Below, one piece after another: positions 21,083-35,600 of a stretch of 64,000 bases of DNA. The stretch comes from Psococerastis gibbosa. Lineage: Eukaryota > Arthropoda > Insecta > Psocodea > Psocidae. Position 1 is the stretch's first letter. Each line of letters opens with the position of its first letter. Where the stretch lies: contig OZ020485.1 of assembly GCA_963971405.1 (NCBI GenBank), forward strand, positions 12,896,001 to 12,960,000, given 5' to 3'. The notes beneath the pieces are model-generated. The model was not told the origin of the DNA. It did not search any database and was given only the letters and a program-made list of their open reading frames with translations. The translations under genes were made by a program, and so were the position numbers.

Positions 21083-21752
21083 ATAGATACATTTTGTTAT
21101 GGATTTAGGGATTATACAAGTTGCGAGTATGTAGGTCTTAAAATTATATGATTATATCCAATGATGGTGGATAACACTGTTAGTTTTTTATTTTATTTTT
21201 GTTGGCCTAGAGGAAATTTTAGTCTGTTAGGTCAAGGCCACAGTAGTTTCATTGTAAGACCCCTATTCATGGCCAACACAGTCCATAGAGTTCATCCAAA
21301 TTACAATACAGATTACAGATGGCTCTTGGAGCCTACGTATCACACTCGTCATTGGGCAATGTTATTTTTATGAAGCGCGAAAGTTCCAAAACTGGTGGCG
21401 TTAGGGACTGCCTCATATAACGTGCATAAAAATGTAGAGAACCATTTCTTCTAAGCAGTGAGGAATTTTTTATAGCTCTTAGATTAGTATTTCCAGTGTA
21501 ATCTGTTTGTACCCCTTTAAAATTTTCGCCTGGGGTTGTGTCTTTGTCTTTTTCTTTTAATATAAAGAATGAATGTGGTTTTGATTGCTTTAGAGCCCAA
21601 AAAATGTATCTATTATTATATATTGATCTAGCTCCAGAACTGACCTTTACCATACATGGCATGGCTTAAAAATATTTTGTATATGGAGAAAACTGAACGT
21701 TCACTTTATTTGACTCTTCGCTGGTTGGGCTAATCGATAATTCCTTCCTTAT
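21083..21752. other. WDR3 3' flank
   Basis: No canonical AATAAA was found close to the stop codon, and the 3'UTR length is unknown. No other feature was recognised. Confidence 0.4.
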
Positions 21753-21820
21753 TAAGAGTATACAGCCCGTAGGAAATTAGCAGCCCGAAATTTAATTCTT
21801 TTGATGTACACTCTTAAGGA
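21753..21820. mobile_element. Miniature copy of the CAGCCCGTAGGAAA foldback element
   Basis: Only about 66 bp remain: the left end (TTAAGAGTATACAGCCCGTA, then GCAGCCCGAAATTTAAT) followed directly by the extreme right end (TGTACACTCTTAAGGATT). Full copies are at 33014-33400 and 55849-56230. It looks like an internal deletion of a hairpin element. Confidence 0.75.
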
Positions 21821-22813
21821 TTTGTGAAGTACCTACTCCACTGTAATCTCTAGACTCATTGTCCTTGGCGTCCCTTATCTGCCGGCTATTGATGCCTGTA
21901 ACTTTAAATCCTTAAAGCTAATGATAATGCGCTTGCATGTATGCCTGCCTCAAGTTAATCCTCAGCTATTCTGACGGTTGGGCTTGAACTATTGCAACAG
22001 TTTAGTTCGTTAATTAATATTTCACTTATGTAGGGATTGCTATGCTTGAGACCTTGCTCTGTTTGGCTGCACTGTATAAATCCATTCAAGGCTATTTGGA
22101 ATCTTGCTATCGTGGTGAGCTATGTTTAACGTACGGTAATTGGTGCACCTTATGTCCTTATCCCCCCACTTAATGGAGCAGAAGAGTCTAACGTGCCGGG
22201 ATCCAGTGAACTTAATTAGGTAGGTACGTTTCGTCGACATCGCCGGTTGGCACTCTGCATCTTCAGCATCAATGCGTATTGAGGCTTCAAAGATAATTGT
22301 GTCTTGGACGCTCAGTTTAGCGATCAACTAATAGAAATACCTAGACAGAGTAGGTTGGTAGATTAAGTCAGGAGGGCATAACCTAATTTTTATTGAGTTT
22401 TCATCAGATTTAGTGACCTGGTCACATGCTCTAATTTACTTTGCATATACCTATGCCGGAAAAAAATTATCTTGAAACAAGGCTGAAATTTTCGGTATGA
22501 ATGGATGAAGACCAGCAAAATATGCAGACACAGAAACGCAATCATCTAAAAAATGTGGCTTTGATAGTACGGCGGTTCGCCCTTCTGACATTACATAGGC
22601 CTAATACCGTACATATTTTTTTGGGCAAAGTAAAGTAGGCCTATAAACTTTTGTGATTAGTAAGCCTGAAGATACGTACGTAGATCATGTACCGGTACTG
22701 AAGATACAGGTAAGGCGTGAATCTAAGTGGAGGTTTTAGCACGAAAATTAAATTAAAACAACAAAAATAATTAAATAAAATGGTTGGTAGAATACTGTGG
22801 GAGGTATAAGTAG

Positions 22814-23090
22814 CAGAGGCGTAAAGTTTTAGAATGACGGCGGGGGCAAAACTAAGTACAACTTATGACGTCATCAGGCAGGATTTAAGGAAAAATTGAA
22901 AATATAATAGCAAAACAGTAGGGTTTTACGCATTTTAATAGTTGTAAAGCATAGCTGTAGATTTTGCAAAGCTAAAAAAGAAATGCTTATATTCATATTG
23001 CTGCAAAGGGGACCATGAACCACGTCTTACAATACTTGAGGCTGGGGGGGGGGGCAAGTTGGGCCGTGCCCCCCCAACTTTACGTCCCTG
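22814..23090. mobile_element. hAT-type MITE with 8-bp target duplication
   Basis: 277 bp, flanked by exact direct 8-mers ATAAGTAG (22806-22813 and 23091-23098). Ends are CAGAGGCGTAAAGTT and the complement of CAGGGACGTAAAGTT. A G-rich tract sits near the right end. 8-bp duplications and CAG-G-CG termini are hAT hallmarks. No coding capacity. Confidence 0.85.
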
Positions 23091-23540
23091 ATAAGTAGAC
23101 TTATACCGATTTTCAAGAAACTACAAGCATGGCTCGTCTATTTTTTATATATTAAAGTTTTATTAGCCATGTTGCCTAGAAAAGAAACTAGCAAGAACTA
23201 ATAGAAAACTGAAGTGTCACCCACAACACTCAATTATTTGCTATCAGAACTCGATTCTTATCTAAATTAGAAGCTCAACAATCTCTACGAAATTACGTCT
23301 CCTCTGATAAGAGAATCATAAATTTAAATTCAGTCAGTTACGCGGGAAACATTGCAGTGGTAAGACGTTTTTGGGGCCCTCTTCAGTGACACCACTCACC
23401 AGTCACCAGGAAGTGGAGAAAGAGCAAGAGCCTTGAAAAATCACGGGATTTATTTTCTGGATGTGATCGATCGCTGGTTGACGTGAACATATTTATTATA
23501 ATTTATTTTATTGGCCTCTACGGGTTTTAATCGCCCAAAA

Positions 23541-23657
23541 ATGGGGAGTTTGTTCCGTAGTGAGGAAATGACTCTATGTCAGCTGTTCCTCCAGAGTGAG
23601 GCAGCTTATGCATGTGTATCGGAGATGGGCGAACTTGGACTGGTCCAATTTCGAGAT
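23541..23657 (+). CDS. V-ATPase subunit a exon 1 (residues 1-39)
   Basis: ATG in CAAAATGG context; donor CGAGAT|GTAAGT, phase 0. It encodes the near-invariant family N-terminus ending [11 protein letters not shown]. Confidence 0.94.
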
Positions 23658-26600
23658 GTAAGTACAGTGGCTAAATAATATTTTCCCAGTCTTCCCTGCC
23701 CTAAAAATAGTTCAACTGCTATGTTTCACTGTAAACCCTAAAGCTACAGTATTAGCGTTAATTCAACCTGACGGAAAGTCTCTTAACCTTAGGAATTTTG
23801 CCCAACTCTAATTCTCCAGCCTGTTGCATTGACGTTGCCGTATTGTAAAAATATCAATGTGAATCTCTCAATTTTGTAACTAACTAAAACAAGCCAAAAG
23901 TCAGCGGCCTAGTTCCTGCTTAACCCCAGAGATTTTTGACTAATTGCAGTCTAGTCTGGCACTACCTACATCAAAGTAACTTTTATCAACAGCTCAATCC
24001 CGATGTAAACGCTTTTCAACGAAAATTCGTCGGTGAAGTTCGCCGTTGCGATGAAATGGAGAGGAAGCTTCGATACCTGGAGAAAGAGATCAAGAAGGAT
24101 GGAATTCCCATGCATGACACTGGTGAAAATCCGGAGGCACCGCAGCCCCGTGAAATGATTGATTTAGAGGTAAATAATTATTTAATATTGGTATGACCTT
24201 CTTGGCCATGTTCTTGGTTAAATTGAGCAGTGGTAGTTCATAGACTCTAAGGTCATGTGACCATTCAATCTGTGATTTCATGTGACCTGGTTCAATATAG
24301 TAAATTTAAATATTAGGTACTAATAAACTGTTATTTCAATGTATATTGTTGGATTTAACGAATAGGTCTCTTAATACACTCATAATTATTTTATAAACAA
24401 GCCTAATTACGTTATGTATAATTATGAATCAATACAGTTACTTTCTATTTCTACTCAATTGCTGTCACTATCAGATGTAGTTGGTTCAAATCGCTTGAGA
24501 GATCATTTATTGTTAATGGAGTGCAACTTAACATACTGCCAGTTAGAAGTTACAAATTGATGGATGTCTTGGTCCCAAGGGCAAGTACAAGTGTACCAAC
24601 TTCCAGATTTGTGGAAACAGCGGTTGCCCCAATAACAATTGCTACATACATTGAGATCTTGCCAGTTTAAAACAGTAGATCATGATTAATTATACAAATG
24701 GAGAGTAACTGTAGATTATCTTAATTTTTAGTCTCTTGCTTTTTGTTCACCCGTTCACATAATTCGCAAAATCCACATCCCTCTACTAAGAGCTATTTTG
24801 TTTTTCATTTCGAAAAAGGGTACTGGTAATAATTGACGCCGTTGGGTAAATGATTACAGTGTTACGTATAAGATGCATGCGATTTATATGCGTATATAAT
24901 TGTTTTCAGGCTACATTTGAAAAACTTGAGAATGAACTGCGTGAAGTTAATCAAAATGCTGAAGCTCTGAAAAGAAACTTTCTAGAACTAACGGAATTGA
25001 AGCATATCCTTAGAAAAACCCAGGTGTTCTTTGACGAGGTAAGTGATTAGTTTTTTTTGTCAAAAGCGATATAATATATTTGATCTTTCGTTATGGGCAA
25101 TATAGGAATGGGCTTATAGGAAAAAATGTAATTATTTTTCGTAGGGTTCACACGCATAAATGAAATATGGCAATGAAGCAGTGGCGGCGCTAGAAATTTT
25201 AAAGCGGGGGGGGGGGGCATGACTTCTATCCGGGGGGCCAATGAAAAAACAAAACATTTTTCATTGGGAGTAGGTATACCGTTCAATAATTCTGCAGTTT
25301 AACAACATATTGTAAAATATCTCAAAAGTGGGGGGGCCCCGGAGGGGCCGGAGAAACTCTTGGGGGGGGGGGCAGGCCCCCTCGGGCACCCCCGTAGTGC
25401 CGCCACTGCAATGAAGCCTAAGTTAGAGAAAGCTAGCATTAGCAATCCCTCAATTAATTTGAAACTAGGTAACCCACAAATGTGATGAGCAAGCAAGATT
25501 TTTCATTTTATACATTATCAACATAAGAGGAAAACAAAATCGGCTCGTGAAATCAGACATGGTAATTTATATCCCAGAATGACGCAAATTAATTGTAATA
25601 ATAAGATCCTATCGGAAAATTGCAATTGCTATTAAAACAGTTAACTACAAGACGCCATTCTTTATAAAAGCGTCAGCCAAATCACCATAAATTTATATTG
25701 TCAAATATTATAATTACCGAGAAGTTGTGGATTCTCTGTTCAATGTTACTTTTTCCTCTACCTTCTACTCACAATTATCAATATCAATTCCTTTGTTTAT
25801 TACCTGTTACCAAATAATTCAGGCGTGGTGACTGACTAATAAATAGTCCCAATGTCTGTTATGACATCTTTGTTTTGAGACTGATGTTGCTTTCACTGAT
25901 AACAGGATTCGAGTTGTTTTTCATTGCATAACATTTCTTTTTCACTGACGTCATTGACTTGGTCTCGAATTTTAGGCTCATTCGATCATCTTAACCAACT
26001 AGTCATCAACTTATTCCACTGAAATTGTTTACCCTGAGATGGTCGTAATGATCGTTAAGGTCCCAATAGAAGTTTCAAAACCGCATACTTTATTGTGAAA
26101 CGTACTTTTTACATTCATAATTTACCAACATCATCATCTCGAATCAGCTCCAGTAGGTGTGAGACGTGAGCCTCCTCCACTCCATTCTGCCTCTCCACTT
26201 CTGATTATTCAACACTTCCTCCGTTGTCAGTCCCACTCTCCTGAAATCGTCCTCAATCTTGTTTCTGTATCTCTTGTTCGTGGTCACTCGATTCCTCCAA
26301 CTTTTTTTCCTCTCACCTGCTGTTATCCATTCGCTTTACGTGTCCCAACCATTGTAGTCTCCTCTGCGCTTTCTTCTTCACAAATGGTTCTTCCACCCCG
26401 AACTCTCTTCTCATCACTTAAGTTCTATCCCTTTTTGTCCTCTGCTCTAATAAACTTCATCTATTTACCAACATAACAGACAATATTTAATTTAATTTGA
26501 GCTATTCCGAATTGAAAGAGGAAAAAACATACGAAATTGGTAGGCCCTGGTTAAAACTCCATCAAAGGGAAAGTTATTCAATTAGATTTTAGACTTACGC

Positions 26601-29600
26601 ATAGTGTCATAATACTAATCTCTAGTTAAATTTAGTATAAAAAATATTATTAGGTACGCAAGATTTTACTGTAAAGTCAATTTTAATAATTTTGAGAGAA
26701 TACTTCCATACTTAGGCTACTAAGAACTTCGAGTGCAAGAGGGCAAGTGAAGTAAGTTCATTTGTTGAGAAATAACGTTGACTCTTCTACTTCTTAATCA
26801 GTAAAATCTTACGCGTCATTGAATAACTTCATTGCGACCGTGTCATTTAAGGTTTTTGCAGCTGTTAACTAGAAGCTTGAATAATAATTGTTTCAGTCTT
26901 ATCAAATAGCATTGAAAGTGTTGAAAAATGAGAACTTTTTTGTGTTTAAAAAGTTATTTGGAAAGACTGAAAGTACCGTATAGCTGACCAACTTCAACCT
27001 GGCAAAGTAGTTTGAATTTGAATTGTGTTTTCTTGACTTTGCGTCACTGTAGATTTGATTTTTATGGTACCCAGTTTTGGACTTACGACGCTTTAAACTA
27101 TCTTGTTCTGTTCGTATGTTTTTTTTAGGGACGAGATCCCTTTGTGCTCTGTCCTGTTTTACTAGTTTCTGTAATTTGCTTGCATAATGCTAGAGTGTTT
27201 TCCTATTTATTCGTTAGTATCAGAAAATCAAATTCAATTTCGAGATTTCAACTGATTTACACGTTTTGAGGTACCAGGAAGAAAAAAAAAGTTATTTTTT
27301 TTGAACGAAATGTCGGTCTGTCTGACGTATGTACTGTGATGTATGTACTACTCGATGGATTTTTTTAAATGAAATTCGGCATGTGTAGGTTTTTCCTTTT
27401 TTGGGCTAACTCAACTTTGTGACGTTTTATTGAGAGGTTGACGTGACAGGGTGTCATTTTTCTGTTTAGCTAGTGAATTCAAGTCAACATTGGCTTGCAT
27501 TGAGCAAACAAGTTGAGAGACTTTTCTTTCTAGACACACACATTCTATATTATGCAGAGGTATAAATTTATACTCGGAATATAATGTTTGGTCGTAAGTC
27601 CAGGACGCCATCTGATTTGACCTTCTCTACTTTAATTATTCACATTTTTGTTTGCCACTTTTATAATTTTTATATCTAATCAGCACCTTTGTTTCCCCTT
27701 CAATTTTAGGGTGGTTTGTAGGCAAGAGCAGTGCACTTTTTTATCTACTTGTAGTGCTAGTGGTGGTATCTTCAACATGGTCAAAGGAAATAACAATTGT
27801 TAACAAACGGTCTATTAATTCTGTCTTTTGCTAAACAATGAGTTCATAATGTTTCCGTGCCAACTTAATTTAATGAAGTTCGTAAAGGTGAATTTAGAAG
27901 CATACAATTTACGTTTTTCCTATTTCAGTGACCATGTCGAATGTTTTCCATATAAAAATTTTGTACAATTGCTATTTTAAGTTGTGTATTGCATGGTGTG
28001 CTTTCTGCGAATCTCTCCTTCCTTTCGTGCCTATTGTGCTAATGTATATAAAAATAATGTTTAATTTTTTCCCCCGATTAAATGGTTAAACGGGTTGGAA
28101 TTGCTAATATTAGCCTCTTCCTTCCAAGTTAACTTAATACTGCGGATAAAATTTGTAAAGAGAAAAATTTTAGATGCTAAGTACTGTTCTAAAATTGTTT
28201 TGTTTACATGTTTTTCCCCGGGAATAAGATAAATTGGTACCCCGTGCTACGACTGCTGCTGTTCCTCTTTTATTTTCTTCCTGCAATACGAGGCTGCCGT
28301 CGTGTTCTGCTATGTTAAAACTAAGAATTCTCTTTATTTTATTTATTTATTTATTTACATACATGAATAATTAACGAGTCTCATTGTGTCATTTTTCATC
28401 AAATTATCAATGTAATTACTAAAATGTCGAGTTCCTTTATTAATTTTTTTATATTAGAATACATTTTTTATTATCCTTAAGTATGTAGCAAAAGGTTCCA
28501 CGTCTCGAAAGTACAATTCTATCTAGTGTAATGCCTAGAAATTTTTATTAATTGGAGCGCCTAGAGACCAAGGGGTGCAAGTAGCAAAAATAAACTTTCG
28601 GTATAATTGACTCGAAACTCAATTGAAAATGTACAGATACCACTTTTCCTAGAATTCTAGCATTGTCAAAATGACAGATCCCGATGCTTCTGTTGGTTTC
28701 TAGGATACAGAGCAGCAAAAAATGATACTTGCACCCCCTGGCGAATGGCGTTGGCGTCCCTTAAGAACTGTTGCTTTTCTTATAATTAAGGGACGAAGAG
28801 GCTCGCAGGAAGCCAGCAATTAGCACTAGTTATCGAACCCTGCGGTGTAGGGGATTTGAATTAACAATCAACACCCACCACAAAAAGTGGCCACGTGGCA
28901 CTGCCTCGCTTCATACATTATGCACCTATCACTCGCACTGTCACACAAAGGCTTACAGGGCCGGAGTCAGTTGAGGATACAGTCTAATTCGGGCGGATGG
29001 GCCGTGGTCGTTCAGAATGCGCGTTACCAAACGTTACGTCAACGTCTGCTGTCGACATCTTCAAAGACACTACCTAGACTTCTAAGATTGTATTGCATAA
29101 CTGTTTGTCAGTTGCTGTTGAGCCTTCGCTGTACGAGGTTCGTGGGGAATTGTAGCGCACCGCTATGAATTGGGAATTGGGGGTTCCGCCTTACTGCATA
29201 TTATTATAGTTTTAGTTTACTGATGTAGCCCTTATCCAATTAAACAGCTTAACAAGTACCCTGGGGTATATAGTGTACTGGTGCTTTCGCACATTACATT
29301 TATAGAGTACATGAAACCTTCTGCAGTTCCAAGAAAGTGATCTCGCGAAGCAAGCTACTCTGAGCAGAGGCACTTCCTTAAATGAGTCGGGATTAGAGGA
29401 AGTGCCTTAGGTACTGCTTGACAATAAACACGGTAAAGAATTGTGAAATCAGTTATGCAGTAAGGCGGCACCCCCATGTTCCAATGTATAACGGTGCGCT
29501 TCTATTCCTCACGAACAGTTTCCTAAGCGCGGTGAGAGCGGATCTTAGAAGTCTACGTAGTGTCACTGAGGATGACGACTGCAGATGTTGGCGAAACGTT

Positions 29601-32600
29601 TGGGAGTACGTTTTCATATGGACCGCGACCCATCAGCCCGGATTATTCTGCTTCGTCACCTATCACTCATTCAGCACCTAACCCGGGTGTTATGGGTTTC
29701 TTCGGTTCTCGCTTAATCTTTGGTTTCTATTTTTTCACTTCACAGCAAAGATGTTGATTTTTTCTTACACTTACACTGTGGTGAGGGATACTGAAAGCCT
29801 ATAATTTACCAAATGATATGAGTAGGGATTTTCGTTAATTTTGAGGGGTTATATTCGTTACACGGGTATCTTCCTTTAAAAAAAACTCCGTTGCACGACA
29901 ACCCAGTATGGGTACTTAGTATATGAGGACTCCAGCGGACCAGAGCAGGTTCAAAGCTGCAGATAACTTGGTCGTGTGCACAGTGCCGGTAGGGAAACAT
30001 GGTAGGACTTGTCCTGGTCACCTCCGAACTAATCGTGTGACTTGACTGTGTTTCCCAAGTGGTTCGGAATCCACTATAATCAGGAGGTCCGCTGTCCTAT
30101 GGGCTGGCGTAGGACAGTCAAGTCGGGGTCGCTCTATGGGCCCAAATTTGAGGCCTAAGTCGTTATTAACCCGACGAACACTACTACTACTACATATAAG
30201 GACTGGTAGGGGATCAGTGCACTATTTGAGATGTTGTGGTCAGCAACATGTCCGGCAGCTGCGTTTCTCCATTTGGCAAAAGTTGCCTCTTATGTCGAAT
30301 TTGAAATCTTGAACCTCGACCACCTTCCGTTTAATTCTCTATCAACTGTCCTATTCTGGACCATTATGACGCCGAAATCGTTAGTGCTGAATTATCAGTA
30401 ACTTGTGACTTCAGCAGGCGTTGCACAGGTTCCAATTTATCCCCAGAATAGGGTAGTTTGGTATCTTGTGCTATGGTTGCAGACAGCGTAAGTTTTCATT
30501 TGTCAATCGTACGCTGACAATGAATGAAAAACTGTGTCACTATAAACTCAAATAAAATATTCCAGAATCCAGGGCCGTGGTCGAGTTAAGGTATCAAGAG
30601 GGTTTGTCTAAAGTCATTACGATAAAGTGAACAATTGGCTAACCGTCCATTACCAAGTGATAAGGTTGTTCAACATGATTTGTAAAAAAACAATAACGAT
30701 CACTGACGATGTCAGGTCGAAGGAATTCATAAACTTTGGCCAATTGGTACATGGTATGCATCAAAATGAAAGGGGGGCATTTCTTCTACGTTATGGCATC
30801 TCAATTATGACTAGGATTGAATATTCGTGAGAAATTTGACAACAAAAATAATATAACCGAAAATTAAGGGCCCTCTTCACTGTTAAGGGCGTTTGGCTAC
30901 CAAGCGCGCCCTTGTTTTGAGTCGGCAGACTAATGCCAGATCTTGGTCCCTCTTCGTCTTCGTCGCACTCGCGGTTGAGGACTGGTGGTGACTGGGGGTG
31001 CATTTTGTATGGGGGTCCGGAGGTGGTTGTCCGTGGGGGTGTGTGGCTAGTGCATGCGCTTTGTCTTGGTGTAGAGTAGTGAATGTGTGTTGCCAGGCTG
31101 AGGGAGGCCGGACGAGCCGTGTGGTGAGAGAACTGTCTCGGTCGGGTCCGCAGATGGCTGACCCCAGTCGGGAGGAGGAGAGTGTCACGCTGCTGGGCGA
31201 GGAGGGGCTGCGCGCCGGCGGACAGGCCCTCAAACTCGGGTTTGTACCACTAACATGCCGTATCTTATAGTGGGAGCAGGATTATTAGGCCCGGTACGCA
31301 CGGGCGCTTTGGCCTGCTCGAGTTACGGATGATTATGGTCAATGCAGCAACTGGGCCGTTCGAAGACCAGAGTAAACTTCCGAAGATTGTTGACATTGAC
31401 ACGTGTTCTGCGCGTGTTGAGGGGTAACACCGTGTGAAGTCTGCTTCACACGTGATTCTTCTGAAGATGACTAAGATTTTCCTACTACCCATTTGTGCAA
31501 TGGCTTAAAAGTCGTGCGTGACTCGCGCGTGACGAATCGTCCGTGTGTCCCTGGCCTTAGGTGTGACCCAAGCAGCAGGGCTTCCGGCATTGAGTGTAAA
31601 ACGTTCTTTTTAAACCTTACTGTAATGTGAAAACGGAACAGTTCAGGATGTAAATGGTAGAACGTGGGTTCGAATCCCGCCAAGCCCAGTTTTTCTATAT
31701 CCTCTAATTTCGTGTAAAACGACTTGAATTCCACGCGTTTTCCACTCAGTCCCGGGGTCATGCTACTTGAGGACCGTTTTGGTGCAGGACATTTGGGCAC
31801 AGGGCCGGCCACAACCTCGAGCTGGACCTAATATAGTCGACCCTGCTCTGTCAGTTAGCAAGTGAAATAGTCCCTGGCGATATATTTACAATGAGCTTTC
31901 ACGGGCGGAGTTCGATGAGAAGGTTGTAGAATCCGGGCTGATGGATCTCAGCGGCTCAGAAATTAGGGTGAGTAGCAACGAGCCAAGTGGGGACTGGGAA
32001 TCGATTTGGGTTGACAGGGAGCCTATCAGGGACCTAGATGCGTTTCACCTCCTACCGCTCATCCTATTATTGATATTAGTGCACACTGCACATCCCCTTG
32101 CGGCTTGTCCAAACGGTTGCTACTGAGCCTCCGAACCCATCAGCCCGGATTTTTCTGTTGCATAATCCCTGTTGTCACAATAGCAGTGCATGTTATGCAA
32201 TCATGCGCATGCTAACTGACAGCATGAGGCGCATGGCGCGGGTTTTACGTATAAAGACAATAGAAGAGAAATCAATAATTCCCAGCCCTGGCGCCAAAAC
32301 TTTCTTTGCCTAATCGGCTAGCGCCAAATCACCCCAATTCTCTGTGCCCGTATGTCAGGCGGCAAAATGCCCCAGCGCCAGAACGACTTTATGTCCAAAT
32401 AGTTCTGCACCCGTTTATAGTGTTTAGGCTTTCTGTAACACAAGGAGCTTTTAGGGAGAAATATATTGCATTGCCAGCTGCATTTTGAACATATTATGTA
32501 CAGTTGGGGTATTGAACAATTTCGATAGTGTTGAGATGAACTCGTCAGCATTGAAAATAAGTGTTGCGCACAGTAATGGCTGCATTCAGATTTTTAACCA

Positions 32601-35600
32601 ATTATTATTGATTATGGTCTCCCTGTTTAACGTTTTATTAGCTTCCAGTATAGTATTTAATTATTAGCAGTTCTGTGCGTAAACTGTCGGTCGTTCTCGC
32701 AGACTGATTGCATTTACCGCGTGACATGAAAAAAAAACTGACATTGTGTTTTGAACAATCCACAATTATTGTGGCTCGAAATACCTATCCTTTTTATTTA
32801 TTGAATCATTTGGAGGGGGTCACGCCCATTTTTTTAAAAGTAAAAATGGCCTGTATGCAAATTGAACAATACTATATACATTATATTATGTCGAATAACT
32901 TGTTAATTCCATGTTTGATGTGATAGTTCATCCCAAAAATAAATTCTTCCACAAGCTCCTTGTGTTATTCTTGAGTTCTAATGTGTTCAGAAATATTCTT
33001 GAGATTTTCTTTGATTAAGAGTGTAGGCCTACAGCCCGTAGGAAAATGGCAGCCCGAAATTTAATACTTTTTATTTTTTTTATTTAATTAATTAAGCATT
33101 TTATTAAAGATTTGGCTCATCAAAGTTGTAGAAGACTACTTCATGCATTTAATTTTCGAAATTGTAGTTTTTTCATAAACTTGCAAATATTTTATAAACA
33201 ATAACTTTTCACGTATTATCGATTTTATAAAAAAAACTACAATTTCGAAAACTAAAAATACCTTATTATATGATGCATGAAGTAGTCTTCTACAACTTTG
33301 ATGAGCCAAATCTTTAATGACATGCTTAGTTAATTAAATAAAAAATGAAAGATATTAAATTTCGGGCTGTCACTTTCCTACGGGCTGTACACTCTTAAGG
33401 ATTAGTGTTTTGATCTATTTCTACACCAGAACTCAAGAGTGCGGTCGTGATGTACTTCCCAAGCTGATTGTTTACCTGGGTAGCTCCTACGATGGCTTGA
33501 TAAGGCTGGGTAAGGAATACTAAGCGACCACGATCTTCCAATGAATGGCGGTGCCGTGGAGTATTCCTTACTGAGAATTTTCCAACGATGGTGGGGCCAG
33601 GTCTTAAACATTTAAACTTTATTTAAGGGATTCTTCATATTCGTAAATCTTAACTGGGCTGCGATTGCGCCATTTATTTTTATTATTTTCAGTTACTCTA
33701 TTTTTTTCTTAACATCAAATATCATACCAGCAAAATCCAGTTTGGTTCTTTTTTTCCCTTAAATAGTTATTCATGATTCAACAGAAAAATCAGCTTAGGA
33801 ATATGTCGTTCTTGACCGAGCTTTAACATAATACTCATAGTTCATAATTAATACCTGACTGCAAGCTACATAAATGGTAGCCTAAAGTGATTTTCATTTT
33901 TCACGCTTTTGAAAAAGCCTCGTTTAATATGAATAAAAAACAGTTGACTGTATTATACTGTTTCAATATGCTCCGGTTTCAGTATTTCTGGCTAAGGCAG
34001 GGTTTCCATTGACCTCGCATTGCAGAATGTGCATGACGTCGACGTGGTAGCAGACATTAAAGACTTATTAATGATGTCTGCTACCACGTCAGCGTATGTG
34101 CATTCTGCAATGCGAGGTCAATGGAAACCCCGCCTAAGGGCATTTTTTTTTTGTTTTGAAAATTTCATTCCACTTTAGCTTATCATGCGAAGCTTTGTTA
34201 TTTACCTTTTGACTTGATATGTGACATACTGTACTCGACGTAACCTACGCCTATAAAGCATTCTCTATGCTCCCATTCATGAATAATTTTTTTTTTTATC
34301 GCGAGAGACTAATGATAACAATGCACACTTGATTAACAATACCGTTTGATAAGAAGGAATAGAAATTCCACCCACGCATATTGAAATCTAATTGTAAACA
34401 AACAGAAGTTACGTGAAAATCAAGCTGGCAAATTTCTGCAAACCTTTTTCGCTAGGCTGATTAAAAAAAATCAACACTAGTCACAAAAAAATTGTCATGT
34501 TTCGTTCATTCAGAATGTTATTCTGAAAAAATCGGCGTTTCATTCAAAATGCTCACCTCGATTTCATCCTTTGCCGATACATTTCTTCTAAAAAAAAAGG
34601 TATTGTAATAAATAAATCTACAGCAAATTACGTATTCTCTTTTTTTTCAACTTTCAACAATATAATAGGGGACCTGACTGCACTGAGGCCTGATCCGACG
34701 AACGATACTTAAATTTTAAGTAACGCATACCTTATTTTTATTATTGAATCGGCTGACGTAGTTAGCGTATGTCAGTCGAATTAATAATAAAAAATAATAA
34801 GATAAGCGTCACATAAATTCTAAGTATCAGTGGTCGGGTCGGGCTAAACTTTAAAATAGTTATGTTTTATATTAGTTTAAAAAAAACTCTTCTTGAACTG
34901 TTGAATTGTTCTCTTCTTTTATCCTTTGCGTTTGTCCTTCAGAAGAAAAAAAAAATTATTCCGTGGACCTTCTACCACTATAGGTATGTTTCATTGTTCA
35001 AGAAGCGTTGAATGATTCAAACACTACAATATTAGTAGAGATTTAATGTTAATTTTTAACTTAGTCACATTTGATGCATTTTATTTGTGACAACATTCGA
35101 TTGTTTAAACTTTTTTAAAGTTGCTACAAATGAAATACACCATGAAAAAATAGGGGTATTTAGGGTGGCTTCTACGATCGTTTAAAGGTTTCAAGGTGTA
35201 CTGCACATAGCGGTGCCGTCGAGTATTCCTTACCGATACTTTGCCAGCGATAGTGGGACTGGGCCCCAGGATGTGTAGGAAACCGTGGTAACGTTTTATT
35301 TCGAAGTAATATTTTAATTTTTTTTAGGGTGGAATGGACGCCCTAAACCGTTACTTCCCTGGTTCGTTGCGTGCTGACTCGTATCCGAACTTGGTGTAGT
35401 CACGCCTGTTACATTGTGTGAATGCTATAAGCTTGTGTCAGCTTTGCCATTATCGCTTGTAGCCGGTGTAGGTTGACATTAAGGACATGCACCAGTTTGC
35501 CAATGGCCAACAATTCATGCGGGAACAATTTCAATAATGTCCGAAAATTCATGGGATCGTTAGCATTGGGCAAGCAACAATGGGCCTCTACCAGTAGGTC

